A stretch of DNA of 64,000 nt from Stenotrophomonas sp046736075 (GTDB taxonomy: Bacteria > Pseudomonadota > Gammaproteobacteria > Xanthomonadales > Xanthomonadaceae), in the NCBI RefSeq assembly GCF_046736075.1, contig NZ_CP177163.1, forward strand, positions 3,720,001 through 3,784,000, read 5' to 3'. How positions within the stretch are numbered: position 1 is the stretch's first letter; each line of letters begins with the position of its first letter. Made by a program: the position numbers and the translations under genes. Of this stretch, positions 34,475 through 44,164 are shown in pieces. The notes under the pieces were generated by a model, which made no database searches, had not been told where the DNA came from, and was given only the letters and a program-made list of their open reading frames with translations.

Positions 34475-36166
34475 ATGTGTTCGATCTTCGGTATTTTCGG
34501 CCTGCAGGCCGGCGACGACCTTCCGGCCCTGCGCCGCCACAGCCTCGAGCTGTCCCAGCGGCAACGCCACCGCGGCCCGGACTGGAGCGGGGTGTACGTC
34601 GATGACGGCGCCATCCTGGTCCATGAGCGCCTGGCGATTGTCGATCCGGCCGGTGGCTCGCAGCCGCTGCTGTCCGACGACGGCGACCTGGCCCTGGCCG
34701 TCAACGGCGAGATCTACAACCACCGTGAACTCAAGGGCGAGCTGGCCCAGCCCTACGCCTTCCAGACCGGGTCGGACTGCGAGGTGATCAACGCGCTCTA
34801 CCGCCAGGACACCCCCGCGTCGTTCCTCAACCGCCTCAACGGCATCTTCGCCTTCGCGCTGTGGGACCGCGCGGCGCAGCGTGTACTGATCGCACGCGAT
34901 CCGATCGGCGTGGTGCCGCTGTACTGGGGCCACGACAGCGCCGGCCGCCTGGTGGTGGCCTCCGAACTCAAGTCACTGGTGGACATCTGCGCCGACGCCG
35001 CGCAGTTCCCGCCCGGCCACTGGTACGACAGCGCCACCGACACGCTGACCCGCTACTACGAGCGCCCGTGGCGCGACTACGACGCGGTGGACGGCGTGGC
35101 TGCCGACCTGACCGAACTGCGCGAAGCCTTCGAGCGTGCCGTACACCGGCAGCTGATGACCGACGTGCCCTATGGTGTGCTGCTGTCCGGCGGTCTCGAT
35201 TCCTCGCTGGTGGCCGCAGTGGCGGCACGCTATGCGCGTCATCGCATCGAGGACGGCGACCAGAGCGAAGCGTGGTGGCCGCGCCTGCATTCGTTCGCGA
35301 TCGGCCTGAAGGGATCGCCCGACCTGGCGGCTGCGGCGATCGCGGCCGAGGCGCTGGGCACGGTGCACCACGGGTTCGAGTACACCTTCGAGGAAGGGCT
35401 GGATGCGTTGCCGGAAGTGATCCGGCACGTGGAAACCTACGATGTCACCACCATCCGCGCCTCCACGCCGATGTTCCTGCTGGCGCGCCGGATCAAGGCG
35501 ATGGGCGTGAAGATGGTGCTGTCCGGCGAAGGCAGCGATGAGATTTTCGGCGGCTACCTGTACTTCCACAAGGCGCCCAACGCACGCGAGTTCCACGAGG
35601 AGCTGGTGCGCAAGCTCGATGCGCTCAACAACTACGACTGCCTGCGCGCCAACAAATCGATGATGGCCTGGGGCGTGGAGCCGCGCGTGCCGTTCCTGGA
35701 CCGCGAGTTCCTCGATGTGGCCATGCGCATCGATGCCCGCCACAAGATGGTGGGGAAGGGCGGCGACGGCGCGCGCCGGATCGAAAAGGCGGTGCTGCGT
35801 GAAGCCTTCGAGGGCTATCTGCCGGAGTCGATTCTGTGGCGGCAGAAAGAGCAGTTCAGCGACGGCGTGGGCTACGGCTGGATCGATGGGCTGAAGGCGC
35901 ATGCCGACGCACAGATCAGCGACCGGGTGATGGCGGCGGCGGACAAGCGCTTCGTGCACAACCCGCCTCAGACCAAGGAGGCGTACTACTACCGCCACGT
36001 GTTCGAGCAGTTCTTCCCGACCCAGGCCGCTGCCGAAACCGTGCCCGGCGGCAAGTCGATTGCCTGCTCCTCCCCGGCGGCCATCGCCTGGGATGCGAGT
36101 TTTGCCGCCATGGCCGACCCTTCGGGGCGCGCGGTTACCGGCGTGCACGCCCAGGCGCTGGCCTGA
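34475..36166 (+). CDS. asnB: Asparagine synthase (glutamine-hydrolysing)
   Basis: AsnB makes asparagine from aspartate, glutamine and ATP. The 563-residue protein has the class II glutaminase domain with Cys2 as nucleophile (MCSIFGIFGL), RHRGPDWSG and NGEIYNH, then the ATP-pyrophosphatase domain with LLSGGLDSSLVAAV (residues about 235-250) and SGEGSDEIFGGYLYFHKAP. AGGAG precedes the ATG. The long leader with an Asn attenuator controls it. Directly after the stop lies a perfect 10-bp hairpin, TACGGCGACG/CGTCGCCGTA (36177-36202), without a T run. Confidence 0.96.
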   Translation: MCSIFGIFGLQAGDDLPALRRHSLELSQRQRHRGPDWSGVYVDDGAILVHERLAIVDPAGGSQPLLSDDGDLALAVNGEIYNHRELKGELAQPYAFQTGSDCEVINALYRQDTPASFLNRLNGIFAFALWDRAAQRVLIARDPIGVVPLYWGHDSAGRLVVASELKSLVDICADAAQFPPGHWYDSATDTLTRYYERPWRDYDAVDGVAADLTELREAFERAVHRQLMTDVPYGVLLSGGLDSSLVAAVAARYARHRIEDGDQSEAWWPRLHSFAIGLKGSPDLAAAAIAAEALGTVHHGFEYTFEEGLDALPEVIRHVETYDVTTIRASTPMFLLARRIKAMGVKMVLSGEGSDEIFGGYLYFHKAPNAREFHEELVRKLDALNNYDCLRANKSMMAWGVEPRVPFLDREFLDVAMRIDARHKMVGKGGDGARRIEKAVLREAFEGYLPESILWRQKEQFSDGVGYGWIDGLKAHADAQISDRVMAAADKRFVHNPPQTKEAYYYRHVFEQFFPTQAAAETVPGGKSIACSSPAAIAWDASFAAMADPSGRAVTGVHAQALA

Positions 36167-36268
36167 TCCGGCCCGGTACGGCGACGCTCCACCGTCGCCG
36201 TATCGCTGCCTACTGTCGCGCGGGCGGCGAATCCGTAGAATCCCCGCTTCAATCGATGGGGATCGGTC

Positions 36269-37651
36269 ATGGAAGCAGACACCACCGGCGGCATGCGTCG
36301 CAGCGGATTGGCGTGGCGTTATCTCGGCTGGGTGGCGCTGCCGTTGCTGATCGGGCTGGCGCTGGCGCGCTTTGCCGGCCCGGGCCTGCAGGCTCAGACC
36401 GCACGCAGCGATGCGGCGCTGGGCGCCGGCTGGGCGGCGCATCTGAATGCGCCGCTGGGCCTGTTCCTGCTGCAGCTGCTGGTACTGCTGCTGGTGGCCA
36501 AGGCGGCAGGGTGGCTGTTCCGCCGGCTCGGACAGCCCGGGGTGATCGGCGAGATGGCGGCCGGCCTGATGATGGGGCCGCTGGTGCTGGGCGCGCTGTT
36601 GCCGCAGGTGCACGGCGTGCTGTTCCCGCCGGCGTCGCTGGGCTCGCTGGGGCTGCTCAGTCAGCTGGGTGTGCTGATGTTCCTGCTGGTGGCCGGCGCC
36701 GAACTGGATCTGGGGGGCCTGCGTGGCCGGCGTCGCTTCGCGTTCGTGGTCAGCCATGCCGGCATCGCCGTGCCGTTCGTGCTTGGCGTGCTGCTGGCGC
36801 TGTGGCTGTACGACGCGCATGCCCCGGGCGGCGTGGGATTCACCGGATTCGCGCTGTTCGTGGGCGTGTCGCTGAGCATCACCGCGTTCCCGGTGCTGCT
36901 GCGCATCCTTGCCGACCGCGGCATGACCGGCACGCCGCTGGGCCAGACCGCGATCGCCTGCGCCGCGCTCGGCGATGCCACCGCCTGGTGCCTGCTGGCG
37001 CTGATCGTGGCGGCCGCGCAGGCCCAGGGCTGGGTGCCGGCGACGGTCAACCTGGTCTGCGTGGTGGCGTTCGTGGCGCTGATGCTGGGCGTGGTGCGGC
37101 CGTGGTTCTCGCGCCGCACGATTGCCGCCGGAGAGGAAGGCCGCTGGCTGCTGATCATGCTGCTGATGGCGCTGGGCTGCGCGCTGGTCACTGAAATACT
37201 CGGCATCCACGCGCTGTTCGGTGCGTTCGCCGCCGGTGTGGCGGTGTCCGGCAATGCCACCCTGCGGCACACCGTGGCCAGCCGGGTCGAGCCGTTCGCG
37301 GTCACCCTGCTGCTGCCGCTGTTCTTCGCCATGACCGGCCTGCGCATGCGCGCCGACGCGCTGCAGGCCAGCGATCTGCTGCTGTGCCTGGTGGTGATCG
37401 CGGTGGCCACCGTGGGCAAGCTGATCGGCACGTGGAGCGCGGCGCGCAGCGCGGGCATGGGCAATCACGAGGCCTGGCGGCTCGGCGCGCTGATGAACAC
37501 CCGCGGGCTGATGGAGCTGATCGTGCTCAACCTGGGCTACGAACTGGGCTTCCTTGGCGACCGGCTGTTCGCCGTGCTGGTGATCATGGCGCTGGTGACC
37601 ACCGCCATGACCGGGCCGCTGCTGAGCGCGATGGACCGTCGCTGGCGCTAG
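36269..37651 (+). CDS. Cation:proton antiporter, CPA2 family
   Basis: The 460-residue membrane protein has about 12-13 hydrophobic segments and the CPA2 landmarks: PGVIGEMAAGLMMGPLVLG, the paired small residues of the exchange core, and ALMNTRGLMELIVLNLGYELG near the C-terminus. It lacks the soluble RCK/TrkA-N domain found in KefB/KefC, so glutathione gating is unlikely. It exchanges Na+ or K+ for protons; which ion cannot be read from the sequence. It is monocistronic, with a convergent neighbour 26 bp away. Confidence 0.87.
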   Translation: MEADTTGGMRRSGLAWRYLGWVALPLLIGLALARFAGPGLQAQTARSDAALGAGWAAHLNAPLGLFLLQLLVLLLVAKAAGWLFRRLGQPGVIGEMAAGLMMGPLVLGALLPQVHGVLFPPASLGSLGLLSQLGVLMFLLVAGAELDLGGLRGRRRFAFVVSHAGIAVPFVLGVLLALWLYDAHAPGGVGFTGFALFVGVSLSITAFPVLLRILADRGMTGTPLGQTAIACAALGDATAWCLLALIVAAAQAQGWVPATVNLVCVVAFVALMLGVVRPWFSRRTIAAGEEGRWLLIMLLMALGCALVTEILGIHALFGAFAAGVAVSGNATLRHTVASRVEPFAVTLLLPLFFAMTGLRMRADALQASDLLLCLVVIAVATVGKLIGTWSAARSAGMGNHEAWRLGALMNTRGLMELIVLNLGYELGFLGDRLFAVLVIMALVTTAMTGPLLSAMDRRWR

Positions 37652-37676
37652 CTGCGGCAGAGGCGGCGGGTGCCCG

Positions 37677-40037
37677 CTACCGCGCGGTGCCCGGCGTCAG
37701 GTCCAGGCGGTACACCGTCCTGCCCGGCAGGAACGGCGTCGGCGTTCCCTTCACCCAGTCCTCGTGCCCCGCGCCCCAGAACGGCGACAGCGGATGCCCG
37801 CTCTGGCCGCCGGGCATGTGCACCAGGCCATCGGCCTCATGGCCGGGGGCGACCACCATGCGTTGCGAGGCGCCGAACGCCGGCCCCTGCACGCGTGGCA
37901 TGTCGCGGTCGCCGGGCAGGGCATCGGCCGGCATGCACAGCCAGCGGCGGGCGAACGCGGGCAGGGCGCGGCTGATCGGATGACAGATCGCGGCGGTGTT
38001 GCGCTCGCCCCACGTGCGCTGCGCCAGATCCGGCCCCTGTGCGGCAAGGTCGGTCTCCAGTTGGCGGGCGGCATCGGCGAGCAGCGCGTCCCAGCTGGGG
38101 TACGTGGGCGGCAGCAGGTGTGGGGGCCGTTCGCTCACCAGCGGCCAGGCCACCCCGTCGAACTGGGCCAGCCGTGGTGCGAGGTACTGGTCGCCGAGCT
38201 GCGCCTTGGCCGGTGCCAGCAGGCCCGCCGTCAGTGCGTCCACCACCTTGCCGCGGAAGCCGCGCGCCAGCCGGTAGCTGACCGAGTCGACCCCGGCGCG
38301 CCCGTCCCAGTGACGGCTGGCCGCCTCCAGGCGTTGCAGCGCGGGGTCGTCACTGTGTTCGACGACCTTGCGCAGCAGGGTCCACCAGCGCGACAGGAAC
38401 AGCGCACGGTCGTCGAGCTGGATCGCCAGCAGGTCGGCCTCGGTGAAGCGGTCGCGCGCGAGCAGGCCGTCGCGGATCTGCCGCCCGCGCGCGCCCAGGT
38501 CGTAGCCACCGTTGCCGGCGACGGCCAGCGCTTCGCCGTCGAGGACGCGCCCGTTGGCGGTCCACAGGCGGTGCGAGGGCGGGTCGACCAGGGCCGGTGA
38601 GCCGTCGCTGCGGACCGGCCACGGTGCGCAGTGCGCGGCCGCCGGCTGTGCGGCGCCGGCGGGCGGGCAGCCGGCGGCACGGTCGGGGCGGGCGCCGATC
38701 AGCCGCCAGGCAATGCGTCCGTTGCGGTCGCCGAGCAGCAGGTTCTGGGTGGGAATGCCGGCGTGGTCGGCGATGCGCAGGGCCTCGTCGAGATTCCCGG
38801 CGCGCGCCATCGCCGCGAAGTCCAGCCGCAGCGCACCGGGCAACTGCGCGGTCCAGCGCAGGGCCTCGCCGCTGCCATCCGGACGCGTGTGCAGGACCGG
38901 CCCCCAGGCGGTCTCGCGCACCTGCAGGAGGACGTCGGGCTGCCCGGCCACCTGGATGCGCTCGTCGTAGCGGCGGATGCCATCGACCGTGCCGGGCGCG
39001 GCGGCCGGCACAGGGACGAAGTCGGCGTTGTCGATGTAGCTGTTGGTGAATCCCCACGCCACGTAGCCGTTGCTGCCGACCACGATCGCCGGCAACCCGG
39101 GCAGGGAAAAGCCGGTGACATCGACCTTGCCGCCGGGCGCCTGCGGATCGGGATAGCGCAGCCGCACCCGGAACCAGAGGTTGGGCGCGCGCAGGCCCAG
39201 GTGCATGTCGTCGGCGACGATCGCGCGGCCGTCGGCGGTGAGCGCGCCGGCCACGGCCATGTTGTTGCTGCCCTGCACATCCGGCTCGGTGCGTGCGGCC
39301 GTTGTGGTGGGGTGCACGGGTAATTGCCGGCGCAGGTCCAGCACGTCGGCACCGGGCAGCCGCGCATTGCCGCGCGGGGCACCGAACAACGGCGCATCCC
39401 ACTCGCTGCCGTCGTGGGCGAGCAGGGCGTACAGCGGTGGCGGCACCACGTCGCGGATGCGGGCCATCGCCAGCTCGTCCTGGTTGCCCGGGTCCTGCAG
39501 GTCGGCATACATCGCCAGCCCGGTCAGCACGCTGTCCTCGGCCGCCCACGGTGCCGGCGGCTGGCGCAGCAGCAGGTACGGCCACGGGCGCACGCGCAGG
39601 CCGGCCACGCCGGCGTTCACACCGGACACATACGCGCGGATCACCTCGGGCTGCGCACCGATGGCATCGGCGAGATGCGCGCGGGTACGCGCACGCAGAC
39701 GGTGGACGCGCATCCGCTGGTCCATCTCGACGGCGGCCGGGCCGAACAGCGCGGCCAGCTCGCCGGCGGCGGTGCGGCGCATCAGGTCCATCTCGAAATA
39801 GCGTTCCTGCGCGTGCACCAGCCCCAGCGCCTGCATCGCATCGGCCTGGCTGCCGGCATCGATGGTGACCACGCCGAGCGCATCGCGGGTGACGCTCACC
39901 GGGGCCTGCAGGCCCTCCAGTGGCTGTGTGCCGTCCAGCGCGGGCAGGCTGCCGCGCAGCAGCCCCCACACGGTGGCGATGACGATGATGACCAGTACCA
40001 CCAGCAGCCACAGCACCCGCGTGAGCCAGCGACGCAT
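37677..40037 (-). CDS. Penicillin acylase family protein (Ntn hydrolase)
   Basis: The 786-residue protein has an N-terminal membrane anchor or signal (residues about 8-25), an alpha-chain region, and the autoprocessing site at Gly256-Ser257 (VQGSNNMAVAG). Ser257 would be the new N-terminal nucleophile. NGYVAWGFTNSYIDNADF follows, as in the family. Members include penicillin G acylase and acyl-homoserine-lactone acylases, so quorum-signal degradation is possible but unproven. GGGGAG lies just before the ATG. Confidence 0.88.
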   Translation of the reverse strand: MRRWLTRVLWLLVVLVIIVIATVWGLLRGSLPALDGTQPLEGLQAPVSVTRDALGVVTIDAGSQADAMQALGLVHAQERYFEMDLMRRTAAGELAALFGPAAVEMDQRMRVHRLRARTRAHLADAIGAQPEVIRAYVSGVNAGVAGLRVRPWPYLLLRQPPAPWAAEDSVLTGLAMYADLQDPGNQDELAMARIRDVVPPPLYALLAHDGSEWDAPLFGAPRGNARLPGADVLDLRRQLPVHPTTTAARTEPDVQGSNNMAVAGALTADGRAIVADDMHLGLRAPNLWFRVRLRYPDPQAPGGKVDVTGFSLPGLPAIVVGSNGYVAWGFTNSYIDNADFVPVPAAAPGTVDGIRRYDERIQVAGQPDVLLQVRETAWGPVLHTRPDGSGEALRWTAQLPGALRLDFAAMARAGNLDEALRIADHAGIPTQNLLLGDRNGRIAWRLIGARPDRAAGCPPAGAAQPAAAHCAPWPVRSDGSPALVDPPSHRLWTANGRVLDGEALAVAGNGGYDLGARGRQIRDGLLARDRFTEADLLAIQLDDRALFLSRWWTLLRKVVEHSDDPALQRLEAASRHWDGRAGVDSVSYRLARGFRGKVVDALTAGLLAPAKAQLGDQYLAPRLAQFDGVAWPLVSERPPHLLPPTYPSWDALLADAARQLETDLAAQGPDLAQRTWGERNTAAICHPISRALPAFARRWLCMPADALPGDRDMPRVQGPAFGASQRMVVAPGHEADGLVHMPGGQSGHPLSPFWGAGHEDWVKGTPTPFLPGRTVYRLDLTPGTAR

Positions 40038-40160
40038 CCCGCGTCTCCCCGATGAGGTTGTGGGCCGATTGTAGGCGCCAACTGCGACTGATTCCGATTA
40101 GATCATTGGAATTCCGGATGGGGCACCATGTGCGCCATCGATCCACCAGGAACCCCCACC

Positions 40161-40649
40161 ATGAAAGGCAATCCGGACGTCATTGCGTGCCTGAAGGAAC
40201 TGCTGCGCGGCGAGCTGGCCGCACGCGACCAGTATTTCATCCACTCGCGCCGCTACGAAGACCAGGGCCTGTTCGCGCTGTACGAGCGCCTGAACCATGA
40301 GATGGAAGAGGAAACCCAGCACGCCGATGCGCTGCTGCGTCGCATCCTGTTCCTTGGCGGCGACCCGGACATGCGCCCGCATGTGTTCGAGCCTGGCGCC
40401 ACGGTCGAAGACATGCTGCAGAAGGACCTGGACACCGAATACAGCGTGCGCAACAACCTGGCCGCCGGCATGAAGCTGTGTGAACAGCACCAGGATTACG
40501 TGAGCCGCGACATGCTGCTGGTGCAGCTCAAGGACACCGAGGAAGACCACGCCTGGTGGCTGGAGCAGCAGCTGGGGCTGATCAAGCGGATCGGCCTGGC
40601 GCTGTACCAGACCAGCAAGATGGATGCGAAGGGCACGGCGGCGCACTGA
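40161..40649 (+). CDS. bfr: Bacterioferritin-type iron storage protein without the haem Met
   Basis: The 162-residue four-helix protein stores iron as a ferritin cage. Ferroxidase ligands Glu18, Glu51, His54, Glu127 and His130 are present. The residue after Glu51, which is the haem-binding Met52 in E. coli Bfr, is Thr here (EEETQHAD), so it probably binds no haem in the usual way. The start MKGNPDVIACLKELL was chosen; an in-frame ATG 11 codons upstream adds a non-homologous segment. Confidence 0.9.
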   Translation: MKGNPDVIACLKELLRGELAARDQYFIHSRRYEDQGLFALYERLNHEMEEETQHADALLRRILFLGGDPDMRPHVFEPGATVEDMLQKDLDTEYSVRNNLAAGMKLCEQHQDYVSRDMLLVQLKDTEEDHAWWLEQQLGLIKRIGLALYQTSKMDAKGTAAH

Positions 40650-40753
40650 CGCCCCGTCCAGCCGTCATCGGGTTCTGCACGCCAGCCAGCTCTCGCCAGC
40701 ACGCCGCAGGAACCTTCGTCCGCCCGCCAGCACCTGCCAGCCAGCGACGAACG

Positions 40754-40784
40754 AAAAAGCCGGGGATTTCCCCGGCTTTTTTGT
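40754..40784. terminator. Bidirectional terminator between bfr and parC
   Basis: The stem AAAAAGCCGGGG/CCCCGGCTTTTT with an ATTT loop has A and T runs on both sides and lies between two converging genes, so it can serve both. Confidence 0.9.
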
Positions 40785-40842
40785 TGCTCGACACGGTGGA
40801 GCCGACCGGTGGCCGGCTGCCCGTCGTGCCCGGGCGGTGCGC

Positions 40843-43086
40843 TTACTCCACCGCCAGCCCTTCCACCTTCTGCCAGCCACGCGGCAGCAGATGGCCGCGC
40901 GTCGCGCGCGTGCCCAGGTAGGTGTCCAGGTCCTTGAACGACAGGTTCATCGTCCGCTGGCCGCTGCGCACGAGCAGGGTGTTGCCGGGGCTCACCGCCA
41001 CCACCGCCACCACGCGCTCGGTGGCGAGCTTGGCCTTGGGGATGTCGATGATCTTGTTGCCCTTGCCCTTGTCCAGTTCCGGCAGGTCGCTGGCGGCAAT
41101 CGCCAGCAGATTGCCCGAGCTGGTCACCGCCACGATGCGGTCGGTGTCGGGATTGGCGACCACGGCCGGGGTCAGCACCTTCGACCCGGAGGTGAGGTTG
41201 AGCATCGCCTTGCCGGCCTTGTTGCGGCCGGTGAGGTTCTCGAAGCGGGTCACGAAGCCATAGCCATGCGTGGACGCCAGCACGAAGCGGGTGTTGTTCT
41301 CGCCGCTGGCCAGGGTCATGAAGGCGCTGCCCGGCGCCGGCGAGAAGCGGCCGGTCAGGGGCTCGCCGTTGCCGCGCGCCGAGGGCAGGGTGTGGATCAG
41401 CGTGGAATACGCGCGGCCTTCGCTGTCCAGGAACGCGACCTGCTGGGTGCTGCGCGCACGCACCGACCCGAGCAGCGCGTCGCCGTCGCGGTAGGACAGC
41501 GTGGCCGGGTCCATGTCGTGGCCCTTGGCGGCGCGGATCCAGCCCTTCTCCGACAGCACCACGGTCATCGGCTCGCTGGGCACCAGCTCGGTTTCGTCGA
41601 TGGCCTGCGCGGCACCGCGCTGCACCAGCGGCGAACGACGGTCATCGCCGAACTTCTTCGCATCGGCCACCAGTTCGTCGCGGATCAGCTTCTTCAGCTT
41701 GGCCTTGCTCTCCAGGATCGACTGGATTTTGCTGCGCTCCTTGGCCAGCTCGTCCTGCTCACCACGGATCTTCATTTCCTCCAGGCGCGCCAGCTGCTTC
41801 AGCTTGGTGTCGAGGATGTACTCGGTCTGTTCCTCGCTCAGTTTGAAGCGCGCGATCAGCGCCGGCTTGGGCTCGTCCTCGGTGCGGATGATGTGGATCA
41901 CTTCATCCAGGTTGAGGAAGGCGATCAGCAGGCCGTCCAACATTTCCAGGCGGCGCTCGACCTTCTGCAGGCGATGGTTGAGGCGGCGGGTCACGGTGGT
42001 GCTGCGGAACTGCAGCCACTCGCTGAGCAGCATCTTCAGGTTCTTCACCTGCGGACGCCCGTCCAGCCCGATCACATTGAGGTTGACCCGGTAGCTGCGC
42101 TCCAGGTCGGTGGTGGCGAACAGGTGGCCCATCAGCTGTTCGGCGTCCACACGGTTGGAGCGCGGCACCAGCACCACCCGCACCGGGTTGGCGTGGTCGG
42201 ATTCATCGCGGATGTCTTCCAGCCACGGCAGCTTCTTGGCGCGCATCTGCGCGGCGATCTGCTCGATCACCTTCGACGGCGATACCTGGAACGGCAGCGC
42301 GTTGACCACGATGTTGTTGTGTTCCTTCACGAACGTCGAGCGCGCACGCACGCTGCCGTTGCCGGTCTCATACATGTTCCGCAGGTCGGCCAGCGGGGTG
42401 ATGATCTCGGCGAAGCTCGGATAGTCCGGCCCCTTCACGTGCTCGCACAGGTCGGCCACGGTCGCATCGGGATCGTCCAGCAGGTGCAGCAGGGCGCTGA
42501 CGATCTCGTTGAGGTTGTGCGGCGGCACGTCGGTGGCCATGCCCACGGCGATGCCGGTGGTGCCGTTGAGCAGCAGGTGCGGCAGGCGTGCCGGCATCCA
42601 GGTCGGCTCTTCCAGGGTGCCGTCGAAGTTCGGGGTCCAGTCGGTGGTGCCCTGGTTGATCTCGCCCAGCAGCACTTCGGCGATGGGGGTCAGCTTGGAC
42701 TCGGTGTAACGCATCGCCGCGAACGACTTGGGATCGTCGGTCGAACCGAAGTTGCCCTGGCCTTCGATCAGCGGATAGCGGTACGAGAACGGCTGGGCCA
42801 TCAGCACCAGTGCTTCGTAGCAGGCGCTGTCGCCATGCGGGTGGTACTTGCCGATCACGTCGCCGACGGTACGTGCGGATTTCTTGGGCTTGGAGCCCGC
42901 GTTCAGGCCCAGCTCGCTCATCGAATAGATGATGCGGCGCTGCACCGGCTTGAGCCCGTCGCCGATGAACGGCAGTGCGCGATCGAGCACCACGTACATC
43001 GAATAGTCCAGGTACGCCCGTTCGGCGTATTCGCGCAGGGGCAGCTGTTCAAAGCCGTGGAAGGCGGGGCGGGCGAGATCGGTCAT
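40843..43086 (-). CDS. parC: DNA topoisomerase IV subunit A
   Basis: ParC cuts and rejoins DNA to separate linked daughter chromosomes. The 747-residue protein has the breakage-reunion domain with the active Tyr127 (AAMRYTESKLT) and a C-terminal beta-pinwheel (from about residue 500). In the quinolone-resistance region HPHGDSACYE, Ser87 and Glu91, equivalent to E. coli Ser80 and Glu84, are the unchanged residues, so no target-site resistance is seen. parE is not in the window. Confidence 0.97.
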   Translation of the reverse strand: MTDLARPAFHGFEQLPLREYAERAYLDYSMYVVLDRALPFIGDGLKPVQRRIIYSMSELGLNAGSKPKKSARTVGDVIGKYHPHGDSACYEALVLMAQPFSYRYPLIEGQGNFGSTDDPKSFAAMRYTESKLTPIAEVLLGEINQGTTDWTPNFDGTLEEPTWMPARLPHLLLNGTTGIAVGMATDVPPHNLNEIVSALLHLLDDPDATVADLCEHVKGPDYPSFAEIITPLADLRNMYETGNGSVRARSTFVKEHNNIVVNALPFQVSPSKVIEQIAAQMRAKKLPWLEDIRDESDHANPVRVVLVPRSNRVDAEQLMGHLFATTDLERSYRVNLNVIGLDGRPQVKNLKMLLSEWLQFRSTTVTRRLNHRLQKVERRLEMLDGLLIAFLNLDEVIHIIRTEDEPKPALIARFKLSEEQTEYILDTKLKQLARLEEMKIRGEQDELAKERSKIQSILESKAKLKKLIRDELVADAKKFGDDRRSPLVQRGAAQAIDETELVPSEPMTVVLSEKGWIRAAKGHDMDPATLSYRDGDALLGSVRARSTQQVAFLDSEGRAYSTLIHTLPSARGNGEPLTGRFSPAPGSAFMTLASGENNTRFVLASTHGYGFVTRFENLTGRNKAGKAMLNLTSGSKVLTPAVVANPDTDRIVAVTSSGNLLAIAASDLPELDKGKGNKIIDIPKAKLATERVVAVVAVSPGNTLLVRSGQRTMNLSFKDLDTYLGTRATRGHLLPRGWQKVEGLAVE

Positions 43087-43144
43087 GCGGGATTGGTACC
43101 TGTGGCAAGGGACGGCGACGGCTGTCGCCCTCGCAGGCGGACGA

Positions 43145-44023
43145 TTATCCGGATGCGGCCGGGGATGCCAAGCCGCGTGATGGGTTGAGTGGCTGTCCGT
43201 TGCGCGCCAGATAGCGCCCGGGCGGGCAGCCGAAGTGGCGGCGGAACACCGTCACGAAGGCGCTGGGGCTGCTGAACCCCAGTTCGTGGGCGATGTCGGA
43301 CACCCCCTGGCCGTCGGAAAGGCGGCGCAGGCCCTCGGCCAGGCGCGCCTGCTGGCGCCACTGGGCGAAGCTGAGGGTGGTTTCGTCGCGGAAGTGCCGT
43401 GTCAGTGTACGCGGCGACAGCCCCGCCCACTGCGCCCACTGCTCCAGGCTGCGCCCGTCGGCCGGGTTGGCGATGAGCTGCGAGGCGATCCGCAGCAGCC
43501 GCCGGTCCTGCGGCATCGGCAGGTGCATGCGCTGGCGCGGGGCATGCCGCAGTTCGTCCAGCAGCACCTCGATCATGTGCTGCTGGCGCGGGCTCGCGGC
43601 TTCCGCAGGGGGCCATTCGGTGACGCGCAGGGCCAGCGCCTGCAGCAGGTCGGAGATGGCGACCACACACGGCTCATCGGGCAGTTCGCGCGTCAGCTCG
43701 GCACTGATGATCACGCCCCAGCCCCGCAGCGGGCCGCAGATATCCACCGTGTGCGGCTCGGCCGGGGGCATCCAGCCGGCGCAGCCGGGCGGCAGCGACC
43801 AGTTGCCGTGCCGGGTACGGATGTTGAGCAGGCCGGCCTCCACGCTGATCAGCTGGCCGCGGCGGTGCTGGTGCCAGTCGATCTCGCGCTCCAGCCCATT
43901 GGCGCTCTCGACCCGGAAGCCAAGCACCCCCAGGCCATCGTCGCGCTCGAACCAGTCGAGCACGTTGTTGCGGATCATCTGCGCGGCGATGGGGTCAGGC
44001 GCTGGCCGGAATGTGTCATTCAT
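43145..44023 (-). CDS. AraC-family transcriptional regulator
   Basis: The 292-residue protein has an N-terminal cupin-like domain (WHQHRRGQLISVEAGLLNI) and a C-terminal double helix-turn-helix (about residues 195-290) ending with VSDIAHELGFSSPSAFVTVFRRHFGCPPGRYL. This is the layout of YdeO/CdhR-like and NimR-like regulators that control adjacent transporters. It is divergent from emrR, with 141 bp between them, but whether it acts on that operon is unknown. The ATG at 44023 was chosen. Confidence 0.88.
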   Translation of the reverse strand: MNDTFRPAPDPIAAQMIRNNVLDWFERDDGLGVLGFRVESANGLEREIDWHQHRRGQLISVEAGLLNIRTRHGNWSLPPGCAGWMPPAEPHTVDICGPLRGWGVIISAELTRELPDEPCVVAISDLLQALALRVTEWPPAEAASPRQQHMIEVLLDELRHAPRQRMHLPMPQDRRLLRIASQLIANPADGRSLEQWAQWAGLSPRTLTRHFRDETTLSFAQWRQQARLAEGLRRLSDGQGVSDIAHELGFSSPSAFVTVFRRHFGCPPGRYLARNGQPLNPSRGLASPAASG

Positions 44024-44116
44024 TGACCATATTGTAATACCGGGCCAATGCCGACCGCCATTAAGGTGACGTCCTCCCATTGTCCTGCGTGCTGCAACAC
44101 AGCATTTTGTTCCAGA

Positions 44117-44143
44117 TTGAATATTTCCATTGAGAAATATAAT
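44117..44143 (+). promoter_or_regulatory. Promoter and palindromic operator of emrRCAB
   Basis: ATATTTC (44121-44127) and GAAATAT (44134-44140) form a perfect inverted repeat with a six-base spacer, in an A/T-rich patch that stands out from the high-GC surroundings. It overlaps TATAAT (44138-44143), with TTGAAT as a closely spaced -35. A MarR dimer bound here would block transcription, so autorepression by EmrR is likely. Confidence 0.65.
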
Positions 44144-44164
44144 TTTTGGAAGAGAATGCTCGCC

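Noticed and set aside
40843..43086. Quinolone resistance substitution in parC
   Set aside because: The key Ser and Glu of the resistance-determining region are the susceptible-type residues.
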